From Saxidomus purpurata (lineage: Eukaryota; Mollusca; Bivalvia; Venerida; Veneridae), in contig JAFMSR010000015.1 of assembly GCA_022818135.1 (NCBI GenBank), positions 36,611,917-36,675,916 of the forward strand: 64,000 bases of DNA, in the 5' to 3' direction. Below are positions 47,504 to 58,951 of the stretch, piece by piece. The notes beneath the pieces are model-generated. The model saw only the letters and a list, made by a program, of their open reading frames with translations. It was not told where the DNA came from and ran no database searches. Position 1 is the first letter of the stretch. Each line of letters starts with the position of its first letter. Made by a program: the position numbers and the translations under genes.

Positions 47504-47752
47504 AACTATTATACAAACTTAGCAATACGTTACAACATCTGTTCTTTTCATGTGACATAATACATAGAATACAAGTACATGGCTGTCAAAAGATTTCTCG
47601 CAATTCGAATCAAGGTCATTAAAATGTATTAACGTCGTAAACAATGTACTTTTCTTACCATATTACGTTATTATTCTGGAAGTAAACTGCTTGAAAAGAA
47701 ATTATTATTTTGCTTCAATGGAACTTCAAAACGAAATACAATTACGGAAATG

Positions 47753-50700
47753 TTAATTTCCATAAACGCCAACTTCACATAATTCAAGACTAGTTGAATT
47801 GCCAAAGTTAGGCTTACTCAATCTAACATATCTTCCCATAATTGAGCACAAGAATTCTACTATCTCTTCAGAACTGGCTGGACCATCATACACTTGACCG
47901 CAAATTTCCGTTGGATTTGAGGAATTCCCAACTGTGGCGGTTACTCGTCTAAATCTAGGTGCATAGTCGACTACAAAAAATATTTAAAAAGTTTTTAAAG
48001 TACAGATTACAATATTTACATACTAAATGAATGTATGATAATACTCAGAACGATATTACTTGTGTAAGTTTTATGTTTATTTCTAAGCGTTGCGACGAAG
48101 ACGTGGCCTAACAAGACTGCTAATGTTTTAAAAGATGGACCAAAAAGGAACAGAAGATACGACACTTCCCAACGCCCGAACTAACATTTACACAGAAAAT
48201 ATTATACATCGGCCTTTAAAATATTATACATAATTTGTTTATACTGTAGGTGATAAGTCTGTAACTGTTTCCTAGGTGCATAGTCGACTACAAAAAAATA
48301 TTTAAAAACTTTTTAAAACGAAGTTACTAGTACTGATTACAATATTTACATACTGAATGAATGTATGATAATACTTAGAACGATATTACTTATGTAAGTA
48401 TTATGTTTATTTCTTAGCGTTGCTACGAAGACGTGGCTTAACAAGACTGCTAATGTTTTAAAAGATGAACCAGAAAGGTCCAGAAGTTACGACTCTTTCC
48501 AACGCGCAAACTGACATTCGAACTGAAAATAGTATATATAAGTTGTTCATACTGTAGGTGATAAGTCTGTAAGTATTTCCGGGCAAAACTAATAAAGTAA
48601 TCTTTTAGACGTTGTTTGGTAATTAAATACATGTGGCACATCATCAATGTACGTGAACAGATATTACGGGCTTCGTTTTTTGTCCGCTCATCATGTGATT
48701 TCTTACTGTGTCCGGATGCATTACGGGAAGTGTAAATGAATACAAATGTTAAAATATGGATAATCAGCAGAAATAAAGCATTTCATTTACATTGTCTGTG
48801 CAACTGTTCAAATGCACAATTATGATTATTATTTGAAGGGAATTGATCTATAAATATATTGATTCCTTTTACGGTAACACGCGTGATTGTCTACATTGAA
48901 ATACTTCACCATGTATAAAATATTTGATGAAGCATGTTTCAATTTATGTTGCCGTACGTGACACGGACGAGCACAGTGGTAAATAAGAGTTACTCCCAAA
49001 GTAGAGACAAGTCGTCGTTGCAGAGTTAAAATGTCGTATCTCAATTTTTCTTACTTTCGGGAGGAACAAATAACCGATTTATCTGCTTACATTGTATTAG
49101 AGAGTATTTAACGATAGACAAACAATGATATTTTGTGCGTTAATCAGTGTATTTGTACCTTCTTATTAAAAAACGAGATGTCCTATTAATTTGACAATCT
49201 GTACCAAACCGTTATTTTATAAAAAAAAATATTAATACTGAATTTAAAGGCGGCAAACATATATATCTCAAACGTCCTATCGTAATACCAGTTCACCTTA
49301 GCTAGCCGGTATTACGATATAATTTTACAAAAAATCAACGTTTAACTCCACCACCAAAAAAAATCCGAAACAAAGTTTCCAGAGTCTTCGTTGCAGGCAG
49401 AACGAAGGCTGTAGACCAACGATAAACATGAGTGGTGTATTAAAACTAACCAATAGCAACGGTTCTTAAACAACAGATTCTTTGTCCTTATTTCGGGTTG
49501 ATGAAACGTATCAACCCGACGCAGCAATCCAGCAAGATATTCAAGTTGCCTGTCGCTGAAGTCCCAGCAAATAATTAAAAGTAAACTTTAACAGCAGGGA
49601 ATAATATGCGTACAATTGAACCACCTAACTGTTTTACAATATCGGTGTAACAACCACCTCACGTTTTCATCACATATTTCATTACAAAAAGTATAATTTT
49701 CCACCTATATGTACATGTAGTATCTAGTGAAATTCTACATAACATAAAATGTTATGTATAAAACGCACAATTAAGACAATCAAATACCTCTGTTCATTCT
49801 ACTTATGATTAAGACCATGCCTTAAGTTTAAAAGAGGATCATAGAGGAGAATTTCATTTTAATAAAGGTAAAATAATCAGTAAAATGCAGTAAAAATCAC
49901 CGCTTGTTTATAATCAGCTTATGCATGCGCGACCTTTTGAATTTTTAGTGTCATTATATATTACCACTCTTTCGAACTAATATGTTTATTCTTCGGATTG
50001 GATGTATCTGTTGCAAATCGACTTCCCACCATGCTTCTGTCTCATTGTTGAATGGATCTGTATGGTCACAATATCCTTGATCCATAATGGGATTCCATAT
50101 ACCATCTGTTCCTTTTTCTGAACTTTGAACCGACAAAACTGAGCTCTGAGATGTTGGTTTCTTCAAGGCCAAATTAAACAAGTCTGAAAACAGTTCAAAA
50201 TCACAGTTGTTACTGCTAGTGAGCTTTGTACTATAGGATCACACATAAGTGGGCGTAGTATACACGGAAAAGTTTTTCAAAAAAAATGAGAAATCATAAT
50301 ATTAGTTTAGGTTAAACAACATTTATTAACTCAATGCATTTGCAAAATATGAAAAAACATAATCAATACATACATCTTAGAGTAGAAAGCTTACAACTGT
50401 TTTAATAAACTCTCTCCAGGCGAAATTCGTTCGATTAGCAAACATGTGAATTATTTTGACATTGCTTGGCATTGCGATTGAGGACTAAATCAAAATCTCA
50501 TGAGAAAGAAACACACCAGATACCCAAAGAATAGTTGAAATTTGTACAAATGACACTGTTTCTGTTACTTACTCTTTAAATAGATACAGTCAATGTGAGG
50601 AATCCATTTTGCATCATTGCCACAGGTCAATGTTTCTTCTGAAACCACATTGGTTTTATCTGTTGTTCTGTTAGATATGTAACTTGCGTTGCAGCTGACA

Positions 50701-50770
50701 ATTGCATATAACCCAGAGGAATTTATGAAGGGATTGACATCAGCGTTATTCAAGTCAGGTGCGTCACATC
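47753..50770 (-). CDS. Gene A (right copy): sushi + F5/8C fucolectin-type secreted protein, 3' exons
   Basis: Exons 50770-50573 (sushi), 50183-49965 (fucolectin 1) and 47970-47753 (fucolectin 2, stop TAA), all phase 1 and same lengths as in the left arm. Frames are open. Differences from the left copy cluster in exons: sushi 7 residues, fucolectin 1 seven (including VLSV in place of KYEA), fucolectin 2 eight (KPNFGNSTSLEL in place of KPYFHDSKSLQL). VLSV is also what paralogue gene B has. Upstream exons not found; satellite follows. The 3' splice site region of the last intron is tandemly duplicated (see 47953-48586). Likely extracellular lectin-like protein. Confidence 0.8.
47953..48586 (-). 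repeat. ~317-bp tandem duplication across a gene A splice acceptor (right arm)
   Basis: CTAGGTGCATAGTCGACTAC occurs at 47955-47974 and again at 48272-48291, and downstream blocks (GAATGTATGATAATACT, TTAACAAGACTGCTAATG) repeat in the same order. The left arm has one copy. On the coding strand the acceptor ..TTTGTAG|TCGACTATGCACCTAG is therefore present twice. Confidence 0.75.
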
Positions 50771-51950
50771 CTGGCAATAAACATTTAAGATGAACGCAAG
50801 TCAAAATATAACTATGGATGAAATTGACGAGCTGTTGAAAGAATAAGAAGAGTCATTAGAAATCTTAGATTTAGTTAATGTGCAAATTGAACGAACTATG
50901 AGACAGGCCCCTTTTTCAAAATTTAATTTTGAGCCCAATTCAAACAAATGTTTTTCATCTTTAAATTCATAAATTGATTATGTGTCATGTAGGTTACGAT
51001 GTTTTAATATATTTTAGAAGCTGCTGTTATTACCTGCGTGAATATTTAATTAGATAACTATTACACCACAACCTCAAAACGGCCAACTCTATAATCCTCA
51101 ATGTCGGAAATTTTCAATCTTTAATGTCTTCACATTTAAAACTCCGATTTGAGAAATTCTTTAAACAATGTGTTTCTCTGAACAAAGTCAAATTAGTTTT
51201 TGACTAGCATATCCATTTAAATATAATTAACTGGCTGAGCCAGCAAAAACGCCATGCTAAAGCATAACTCGATTGCAAAATTGAAATTGTAAAATAAAGC
51301 CAGGACAATAAATCTATAAAGAAGACATCTATGTCATATTAGATGCAATGAGATATATACATGTAGGTCAAATATGTCAGTTTTATTCCGGAAAGAGTGT
51401 GTTTTATTTACCGTTGTTGGTGCCCCTTCCGCAAATGTAATCTATTTATTTTTGAAGTGAGGAGTGTATGCAGTTAGCCGATGGAAAGTAAAATAATATT
51501 TAGATACATGTCCGGGGTGTGATAGTGCCGGCAACTCACCCAAGTCGTATCACACTAGTAATAACTGAAAGGCTATATTGTCTACCTTCAGGTCTGATTT
51601 GCTACTGTTTACACACACACACATATATATATCAATAATACAACTGATTGAGAAATGCGAACAGTTAAATTGTATTAACTTATTTTTTAGAATTGTCATG
51701 AAGTTATAAGGGAGACTATCTATTCCACACTCAGGCGGGTCGAACCATAAAGCAAACGGGGGAAAAAAACGTTTAGTAAAATATGAACTCAAACATTTTA
51801 ACATAATCTTTTTAAAATTGGTTTGACAGCCGTTAAAAATTAAATTGTCAGCATACTGATGTATGGAACTCCTTCACTGCCTCGTGATGCCTCAAACATG
51901 GATGTCCTGTGTTGACAGCAATACATTTTGTGAAAACGTCTTCATATTTT
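50771..51950. other. Region between gene A sushi exon and satellite (right)
   Basis: Mirrors 2546-3729. Holds the dispersed repeat next to the sushi acceptor, a short CA/TA tract, and the possible sushi relic at about 51640-51745 (minus strand ECGIDSLP to FNCSHFSI), where the frame is open but incomplete. Confidence 0.45.
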
Positions 51951-52440
51951 ATTCAAAAGTCGTCATATTCTATACTAATGTGTCTGTCTATATGAACGTC
52001 TGTATATTGTATACCAACGCCTTTATGTTCTATACGTTTGTTTATTCTAAACAAACATTGATATACAATGTAACGTACAAACGTATTATATCCTATGCAA
52101 ACATCTTTATATATAATACCAACGTCTTTTGTTATAAACAAACGTTGTTATATTTCATACAAACGTCGGTATATCCTATACCAACTTCATTGTTTCCTAT
52201 ACCAACATCGTTATTTTCCATACATGTATTTACATACCATATATGAATATTCATATATTCCTCCATATCTCTATATTATATACAAGCGACTTTTTATTCT
52301 ATACAAAAGTCTTAATAGTCCTTACAAACATCGGTTTATTCTATACTAACGCCTTCATAGTATATACGAACGTCTTTGTATTCTAAACGAACGTATATAC
52401 ATTCTATACCAAAGTCTTTATATCCTATGCCGGCGTCATT
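51950..52440 (+). repeat. 21-bp satellite, forward block (right)
   Basis: Mirror of 2061-2545: decayed units of the ACCAACGTCTTTATATT type. Confidence 0.8.
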
Positions 52441-52649
52441 ATACTTTCTTTTGTACACATTTCGTTATATTCGATACAAAACTCTTTTGTTATATGCAAA
52501 GTTTGTTTTTTGTGCACTGAGCCGTCATTTTTTGTGTTATGCTTATGATAACATTAATCAGTTTTATCATGCTCCATGACAGCTATATTGCTTGCAGAAG
52601 TCAACATTTATTTCAAATAATGTATACGCAGGTTAGCAATCAACAGGAT

Positions 52650-53858
52650 ATTACGATGTTTGTACGGAATATAACAACGTTTGTTTAGACAAAAGACGTT
52701 GGTATAACATATGCAGACGTTAGTATAAAATAAAAAGACGTTGATTTAGAATATAAAGGCGTGTTTAGAATAGCATATAAAGACGTTTGTATGAAATATA
52801 AAGGCGTTGGTATAGAAACAAAAGACGTTGGTTTATAATATAAAGACGTTGGTATGAAATATAAAGAAGTTGGTATCGAATAAAAAGGCGTTGGTATGAA
52901 ATATAAAGACGTTGGTATAAAATAAAAAGGCGTTGGTGTAGAATATAAGGACGTTTGTATAGAATATAAAGACGCTGGTATGAAATATATAGACGTTGGT
53001 ATAGAATAAAAAGGCGTTGTTATAGCATATAAAGACGTTGGTATAGAATATAAAGTCGTTGGTATAGAATATAAAGACGTTTGTATGAAATATAAAGGCG
53101 TTGGTATAGAAAGAAAGACAGTGGTTTATAATATAAAGACGTTGGTATAGAATATAAAGACGTTTGTATGGAATATAACGACGTTGGTATAGGATATAAT
53201 GACGCTGGCAAAGAATATATTGACGTTGGTGTAGAATAAAAAGAAGTTGGTATGGAACAAAAAGACTTTTGTTAAAATATAAAGGCCTTGGTTAGAAATA
53301 TATAGGCTTTGGTATAGAATACTAGGTAGTTGGAATAGAATAAAAAGACGTTGGTATATAATAAAAGACGTTGGTTTAGAATGTAAGGGCGTTGGTAAAG
53401 AACAGAAAGGCGTTGGTATAGAATATAAAGGCGTGTATAGAATATAAAGACGTTGGTTTAGAACATAAAGGCGTTAGCATGAAATATCAAGGTATTGGTA
53501 CAGAATATAAAGGCATTGATATAGAATATAAATGCGTTGGTATATAATATAAAGACGTTGGTATACAATATAAAGGCTTGTATAAAATATAAAGACGTTT
53601 GTATAGAATATAAATACGTTGGTATAGAATATAAATGCGTTGGTATAGAATATAAAGACGTTGGTCAAGAATATAAAGGCGTGTATAGAAACTAAAGACG
53701 TTTGTATGGAATATAATGACGTTGGTGTAGGATATAAAGGCGTTGGTAAAGAATATAAAGACGTTGGTATGAACTATAAAGGCGTTGGTATTTAATATAA
53801 AGTCGTTGATAAAGAATATTAAAGACGTTGTAATAGAATACAAAGGCGTTTGTATAGA
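52650..53858 (-). repeat. 21-bp satellite, main block (right), cut by gap
   Basis: Mirror of 1-1850, read as AATATAAAGACGTTGGTAT. Unit counts and order differ slightly from the left array. The contig ends inside the array, at the 500-N gap. Confidence 0.93.
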
Positions 53859-54358
53859 NNNNNNNNNNNNNNNNNNNNNNNNNNNNNNNNNNNNNNNNNN
53901 NNNNNNNNNNNNNNNNNNNNNNNNNNNNNNNNNNNNNNNNNNNNNNNNNNNNNNNNNNNNNNNNNNNNNNNNNNNNNNNNNNNNNNNNNNNNNNNNNNNN
54001 NNNNNNNNNNNNNNNNNNNNNNNNNNNNNNNNNNNNNNNNNNNNNNNNNNNNNNNNNNNNNNNNNNNNNNNNNNNNNNNNNNNNNNNNNNNNNNNNNNNN
54101 NNNNNNNNNNNNNNNNNNNNNNNNNNNNNNNNNNNNNNNNNNNNNNNNNNNNNNNNNNNNNNNNNNNNNNNNNNNNNNNNNNNNNNNNNNNNNNNNNNNN
54201 NNNNNNNNNNNNNNNNNNNNNNNNNNNNNNNNNNNNNNNNNNNNNNNNNNNNNNNNNNNNNNNNNNNNNNNNNNNNNNNNNNNNNNNNNNNNNNNNNNNN
54301 NNNNNNNNNNNNNNNNNNNNNNNNNNNNNNNNNNNNNNNNNNNNNNNNNNNNNNNNNN
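53859..54358. other. Assembly gap, 500 N
   Basis: Exactly 500 N. Frames called across it (for example an apparent join of satellite to RT) are artefacts. Confidence 0.99.
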
Positions 54359-56317
54359 ATAAAACACCTGTTAGAAATGTTATATTCAATTACAATAAAA
54401 TTGTTTCCGACCTAGATGTTCAAACAAATACCCCTTCTTACTGCGAATGTAAAAACTCGAAATTTTGCTATTCAGATGCCGGTCATGTCATCACTGGTAA
54501 TTTTGATATTATTAAAGACAAGCGTATTCGTAATTTATTCTTTAAAGGACCAAAATACAGAATTCCTTCTACTATTGATTTTCATGCTTGTCGTGGTCAT
54601 ATTGCGGAATCCATCGAAACTTTTTGTGTTAAATGGTGTCGTCGTGAGAATGCTGATCCAAATGCATTAACGTCTTGGAAACGAAGTATTTTTAACATTG
54701 TCGATTTTCGTATAAAATTTTACCAAACAAATGAACACCTACTTCCATCAAAACCCAAGTTTACTTTAAGACATCTGAAAAAGGAAATCCAAGAATTTCA
54801 TTCTAAGTATGTCTTAGTTCCAGCAGACAAGGCGGCCAACAATATTATCATCATTTGACGCCTACATTATATTAATGTTTTACAAAACGAACTAAATAGC
54901 ACTAAAGCTTATATATTGAGTCCTTCCGTTGAACAAAATGTGGTCACTGATCACATCAGTGAAGTTTCTAATTTGAAAGTTCGTATAGATGATCAACATA
55001 TTAAACTTCCTACTATGTACTGGATTCCTAAATTACATAAACAACCATATAAAGCTCGTTTCATCGCTAATTCAAGCTCTTGTACCACTACAAATATTTC
55101 AAAACTATTAACATCTTGCCTAACTGCTATAAAAGCCCACGTGAAAAGATACAGTATTGTGATAAAATATACGAAAACTCTGGTAAACATTTATTTTGGT
55201 CGATCAAAAATTCTGGCGAAATTCTGGATAAGTTTAAAGTTAATAATTACAAAGTAACTTCAGTCAGGACATACGATTTTTCTACTTTGTATACCACTTT
55301 ACCACATAATTTGATAAATGACAAGCTAACTGCCCTAATTCAAAAGACTTTTGCCAGGGAGAATGCTACATTTCTCGCCTGCAATTTCGATAAAGCCTTT
55401 TTTACTAGCTGTATTGTTAAACATTATACTATGTGGACCTGTGACGAAGTTTGTAAAGCCCTTTCCTTTTTATTGAACAACATTTATATAAGGTTTGGGA
55501 ATGCAGTTTTCAGACAAGTAATTGGTATTCCCATGGGAACAAATTGTGCACCCCTTGTCGCAGATTTGTTTTTATATTGTTATGAAAGAGACTTTATGTT
55601 GAGTCTTTCTCCAGATACGCAGGCAGACATTATCACTGCTTTTAATAATACATCACGCTATCTGGATGATATTCTTAATATGGATAACCCGTTTTTTGGT
55701 CAATTGGTGGACACTATTTATCCCCGGGAACTCCAGTTAATTAAAACTAACAATTTGGATACTGGTGCTTCAATAGATTTACATCTCTCTATTTATAACA
55801 ACATTATACATACCAAAATTTATGATAAGAGGGATGATTTTAATTTTAGTATTGTAAATTTCCCCCATTTGGATGGGGATGTACCTCATGCTACATCTTA
55901 TGGGGTATACATTTCTCAGTTAATTCGGTTTGCCAGAGCGTGTAGTCATGTTGAGGATTTCAATGAACGTAATCAATATATATTACAAATAAACTTCTTC
56001 AACAGGGCTACCGTTATTACAAATTGCGTAAATATTTTGCTAAATTTTACTATCGTAATTCTGATTTGGTTTTGAAATTCAATAGTAATCTAAAGACTCT
56101 TCTGCGAGAAGGTATTTCAAAACCCGATTTTTATGGGGATGTGGTTTACAAACTTCGTAAGATTTTGGGTCATGGCAATTTTCCAACTGTATTTGCTAAA
56201 ATTATAAAACGTTTTGTTAAAAGAGGTTACGACCCAACTGTTTTGAGACACACCGCATGTTTGGTGTTCAACCCGTTTACAGTTGGACGCTATGCTTCCC
56301 TCTTTGATTGTGTCTGA
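54359..56317 (+). pseudogene. Naiad reverse transcriptase ORF, candidate selenoprotein, frameshifted
   Basis: In order: CxC motif (YCECKNSKFC, about 54443-54472) and GHVITGNFD; the DKA motif (VPADKAANN); in-frame TGA at 54856; YWIPKLHK; RT motif A TYDFSTLYTT (Asp at 55275); motif B IPMGTNCAPLVADL; motif C RYLDDI (55656-55673); LDGDVP..YGVYISQLIRFAR; C-terminus YDPTVLRHTACLVFNPFTVG, stop TGA 56315. The CxC domain before the RT and no GIY-YIG after it fit Naiads (permuted Penelope-like elements). Two frameshifts: near 55150 (RYSIVIK instead of YCDKIYEN) and a TA insertion near 55985 relative to copy 2. So this copy is dead, but young: its last 97 codons equal copy 2. Confidence 0.85.
54856..54858 (+). 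other. In-frame TGA, candidate selenocysteine codon
   Basis: Follows ADKAANNIIII and precedes RLHYINVLQNELNSTKAY, with the same frame open for about 165 codons before and 98 after. From my memory of related elements a Cys stands at this place. Cys-to-TGA at a conserved site plus a SECIS downstream argues for selenocysteine, not a nonsense mutation. Naiads of clams are known to encode selenoproteins. Confidence 0.7.
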
Positions 56318-56328
56318 CGGAAGAGGGG

Positions 56329-56392
56329 GAGGACTCTGTGATGGGCAGTTTTTAAATCCCACTGGGACGAAACTGTTTTGATTTCTGTCCTC
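56329..56392 (+). promoter_or_regulatory. SECIS element (type 2-like), Naiad copy 1
   Basis: Begins 12 nt after the ORF stop. Helix I: GAGGAC (56329-56334) with GTCCTC (56387-56392). Internal loop, then the quartet GTGA (56338-56341) opposite TGAT (56379-56382). Helix II: GGGCAGTTT with AAACTGTTT (three G-U pairs and CAGTTT/AAACTG). Twelve nt after TGA comes the conserved AAA (56354-56356) in a bulge, then a mini-stem TCCC/GGGA with loop ACT. Sheared G-A quartet, AA bulge at 11-12 nt and apical mini-stem are the defining parts of a eukaryotic SECIS. Confidence 0.8.
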
Positions 56393-57143
56393 TGGCCTAT
56401 TTCGTCGGGCCCTTAAAGGTGTTTCTCTGGGTGCTCTGCCTTCTGCAAAGGCATTGAGTACATACGTTTTTTGGTTCTCTAGGTTTGCCTTTTATATATT
56501 TATACACGAGCATGATTTTGTGCTTTACATACCATGCCTTTTGTTTCCATTGCGTGTGTTAGAGATTCACCTAGCAGGGATTACTTTTATTTACACTGTC
56601 CTGTGACTTTGGTTTAAGCTCCCCAGTGGTGTTTTTGCCACTGACCGTTCCAAGGCGGTGCCCCACTGTGTTCCTTTAATTGTCGTTTTGTCCTCGTGTG
56701 TTTGTTTGTGTGCTGGGGTGTGTTGGTGGTGTATTTGTGTGGTGTGTGTTGGTGGTGTGCACTTCTGGGTGCTGTGGGGTTCGTTTGGGGGAGGCTGGGC
56801 CCGTTTTTGGTTCGTGGCTTCCCTGTTTGATATTATTTTGTTTTTTTGGAACATGGTGGGGGTAAGAGTGAAATTGGGTGCGCACCATAAACCGGTTTAC
56901 GCTCCCCAGTGGTGTTTTTGCCACTGACCGTTCCAAGGCGGTGCCCCACTGTGTTCCTTTAATTGTTCGTTTTGTCCTCGTGTGTTTGCTTTGTATGCTA
57001 GTGTGTGCTTGTAGTGTATGTATGTGTGTGTGTGTGTGTGGGTTGGTGGTGTGCACTTCTGGGTGCTGTGGGGCTCGTTTTGGAGATGCTGTGTTTTTGG
57101 TACGTGGCATTCCCTGTTTGATATTATTTTTGTTTTTTTCTAC

Positions 57144-57590
57144 TATATTTTGTTTAAACTTATTAAACATATTTTCAGAGAGAAAACTGGTTATTTGTTA
57201 AAAATATAGACGTAATGTTTGCTAGTCACCTATATTCATTAAAAAGTTAACCTTGTTCTGTCTTCATCGTGTTTTACATTAGACAATCAATTTAGTAGAT
57301 GTAATAGTAGATAATCATATAAGTTGGGAGTCCAGAGCCCCCGTCCTTCTGTAGAACCTTGTATTCATGACCACTGGTTAAGCCGTCTACAGAAGAGACG
57401 ACATGAGCAGAAAACTTGTAGCATTGTATGGTTATCAAAGTCGTACTACAGAGGTCAGGAGCACATGAGCCGATGTTGAGCCAGAGACAACACTTCAAGT
57501 GAAGTTACCAATTCAGCAATATTGACCAGGCCAGCAAACGCAACCCTTAGTACTACGAGTGCTAAACCTAGTGGGACCCTTAATAGCCGG
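57144..57590. other. No gene recognised
   Basis: AT-rich sequence after the retroelement tail, becoming more GC-rich near 57310-57590. No exon or repeat family recognised; a 68-codon minus-strand frame has no domain. Confidence 0.4.
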
Positions 57591-57659
57591 CACGCAACAA
57601 CATAGTGTAGCGGTCCGTAAAACCGGCATTTTCATTTGATTCCTGTCGAGTATATCTGC

Positions 57660-58234
57660 AGATTTTCAATAATACGCTTCCAAAAAGTAAATAGTAGCGA
57701 ACGCTTTTGAAATTCTTAAAGGGACACACCGTATAACTGATGTCGAACTAAATAACCTCAAAATATAAATAAGACACTTTGGAAAAATTATAACTTAACT
57801 TAAAAGTTCAAGCTATATATTCCCAGTCATTGTAGATAACATCAACGGTTTAAAGAATATTGCAGTACTGTAAACCATTCAATACGATAAAAGGTTGGAG
57901 GCGATTTATTAGAGGTTCTACATTGATTGAGGTAAAATGAAGCATTTTTCGGCATATGTTCTTCTTTCAAAGTGTATTTATTTATCATTCATTTTACGTT
58001 CATTGAACACATAATCTAAGTGTCGAGAATAAAATCTGCTGGATGTAGGGAGCGCCTCTTTAATTATACATATTGTGTAGCGGTGCCGTAAAACCAGTAT
58101 TCATTCGATGCTCACATTCCTACAAAGATTTAAACTTCTGTTGTCAATTCTAGCCTTTAATTTTATATTTATATATTAGTATGTCATTTGGAAAATTTCT
58201 TTTTTTCAATGGCAACTGAGAGCGAGCAGCTTTC
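57660..58234 (-). mobile_element. MITE family 1 copy split by MITE family 2
   Basis: Two halves of one minus-oriented MITE 1: about 57660-57715 (ATACGCTTCC, GCGAACGCTTTTGAAATTCT) and 58064-58234 (GTGTAGCGGTGCCGTAAAAC to GAGAGCGAGCAGCTTT). The gap between them is exactly the MITE 2 at 57716-58063. A further internal fragment of MITE 1 lies at 57596-57655. Confidence 0.75.
57716..58063 (+). mobile_element. MITE family 2 copy nested in MITE family 1
   Basis: TTAA at 57716-57719 and 58060-58063. Ends AGGGACACACCGTATAACTG and, on the other strand, AGAGGCGCTCCCTACATCC. Clearly homologous to 12260-12638. Confidence 0.8.
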
Positions 58235-58492
58235 ATGCCCTATCTTTTTAATTGGTTATTGAAGACTCTGCAACAGGTGAGGAATTTGAAATTAGATGAT
58301 CAAAATGAAATACATGAAGATTCCATTCGTTTTGAGCAATTACTGTATCATTGGGAATTGCTTGAAGATATTCTGAACGAAGACACCCTAACTTCAGCGC
58401 ATAGGCAGCAAAAGAAAAATTCTTCTGTGTCTGGACAGAAATGGTCGCCCGAGGAGGAAAAAGATAAAAGAAATCCTCTAGAAACGTTTTAA
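58235..58492 (+). CDS. Unidentified 85-codon ORF beside MITEs
   Basis: Starts directly after a MITE terminus. Residues 17-60 are charged and acidic (NLKLDDQNEIHEDSIRFEQL, LLEDILNEDTL), then Lys/Glu-rich (SPEEEKDKRN). The composition looks more protein-like than other frames here, but there is no known domain. CAACAG|GTGAGG near 58275 could be a splice donor, so it could also be a remnant exon of a gene or transposon. Low confidence. Confidence 0.25.
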   Translation: MPYLFNWLLKTLQQVRNLKLDDQNEIHEDSIRFEQLLYHWELLEDILNEDTLTSAHRQQKKNSSVSGQKWSPEEEKDKRNPLETF

Positions 58493-58623
58493 CTTGCAAG
58501 TAAGGCCCACTCCAAAGCAATAATGGAAGACTTGTGAATCTTCAAAAAAGAAAAATGGCCCAATACACAAGCGAGAGAAGAATGTACATCTACTTGAGAA
58601 AATCTTACGAATGATAGAGTCTA

Positions 58624-58945
58624 AAAGCTGCTCGCTCACATTTTTGATGAAAAATTTAAGTTCTTTAAACTGTATGAAAATAATGTATTTTAGAACATAA
58701 AGTCATATGAACAGGATTCCTGTACAGTTTAACTGTACTGCAGACTTGACAGTTTAACTGTACTGCAGACTTGACAGGATTCCTGTACAGTTTAACTGTA
58801 CTGCAGACTTGAAATAACACGCTTCCAAATACTCTGAAATTCCAATATAAACTTATCGTGTAACGGTGCTGTAAACCAGTATTTACAATCGATACCTAGA
58901 TTGTTGCTTCTTTTCTCGATTTTAGTTTGAAGAACTCTCATTTGT
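58624..58945 (+). mobile_element. MITE family 1 copy with internal short tandem repeat
   Basis: Left terminus AGCTGCTCGCTCACATTT with degraded TTAA (CTAAA). Internally, GTTTAACTGTACTGCAGACT recurs three times (58725-58810). The right terminus is replaced by the retroelement tail that follows. Confidence 0.65.
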
Positions 58946-58951
58946 TTACCA

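Larger units (their letters stand above)
27775..53858. repeat. Right arm of the inverted duplication
   Basis: Reverse complement of 1-24105. The contig holding it is 26859-53858, exactly 27,000 bp, bounded by two 500-N gaps. It carries insertions absent from the left arm (29173-30093, 30246-31297, 33356-34186, a 317-bp tandem duplication near 48270) and lacks others (10958-11054, 9199-9792). Confidence 0.9.
54359..57143 (+). mobile_element. Naiad-type Penelope-like retroelement, copy 1 (5' end lost in gap)
   Basis: Contains the C-terminal part of the ORF (54359-56317), a SECIS-like hairpin, and a long TG-rich 3' region ending TATTATTTTTGTTTTT. The 3' region is partly duplicated in tandem: GCTCCCCAGTGGTG begins at 56618 and again at 56901 (283-bp period). 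Tandem tails and a link to microsatellites are described for Naiads. The N-terminal GIY-YIG endonuclease expected in this clade would lie in the gap. Confidence 0.85.

Noticed and set aside
1..53858. A genuine giant palindrome with paired gene copies
   Set aside because: Not excluded, but exact 500-N gaps, a contig of exactly 27,000 bp and allele-like differences make an assembly artefact more likely.
56315..56317. Terminal TGA of the Naiad ORF as a second selenocysteine
   Set aside because: The SECIS begins only 12 nt later, too close for normal function, and the downstream frame is unlike protein; treated as the stop.
56591..57209. Pro/Thr/His-rich and Cys/Val-rich frames in the retroelement tail (also 62470-62838)
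   Set aside because: TG/CA microsatellite translations within the 3' region.
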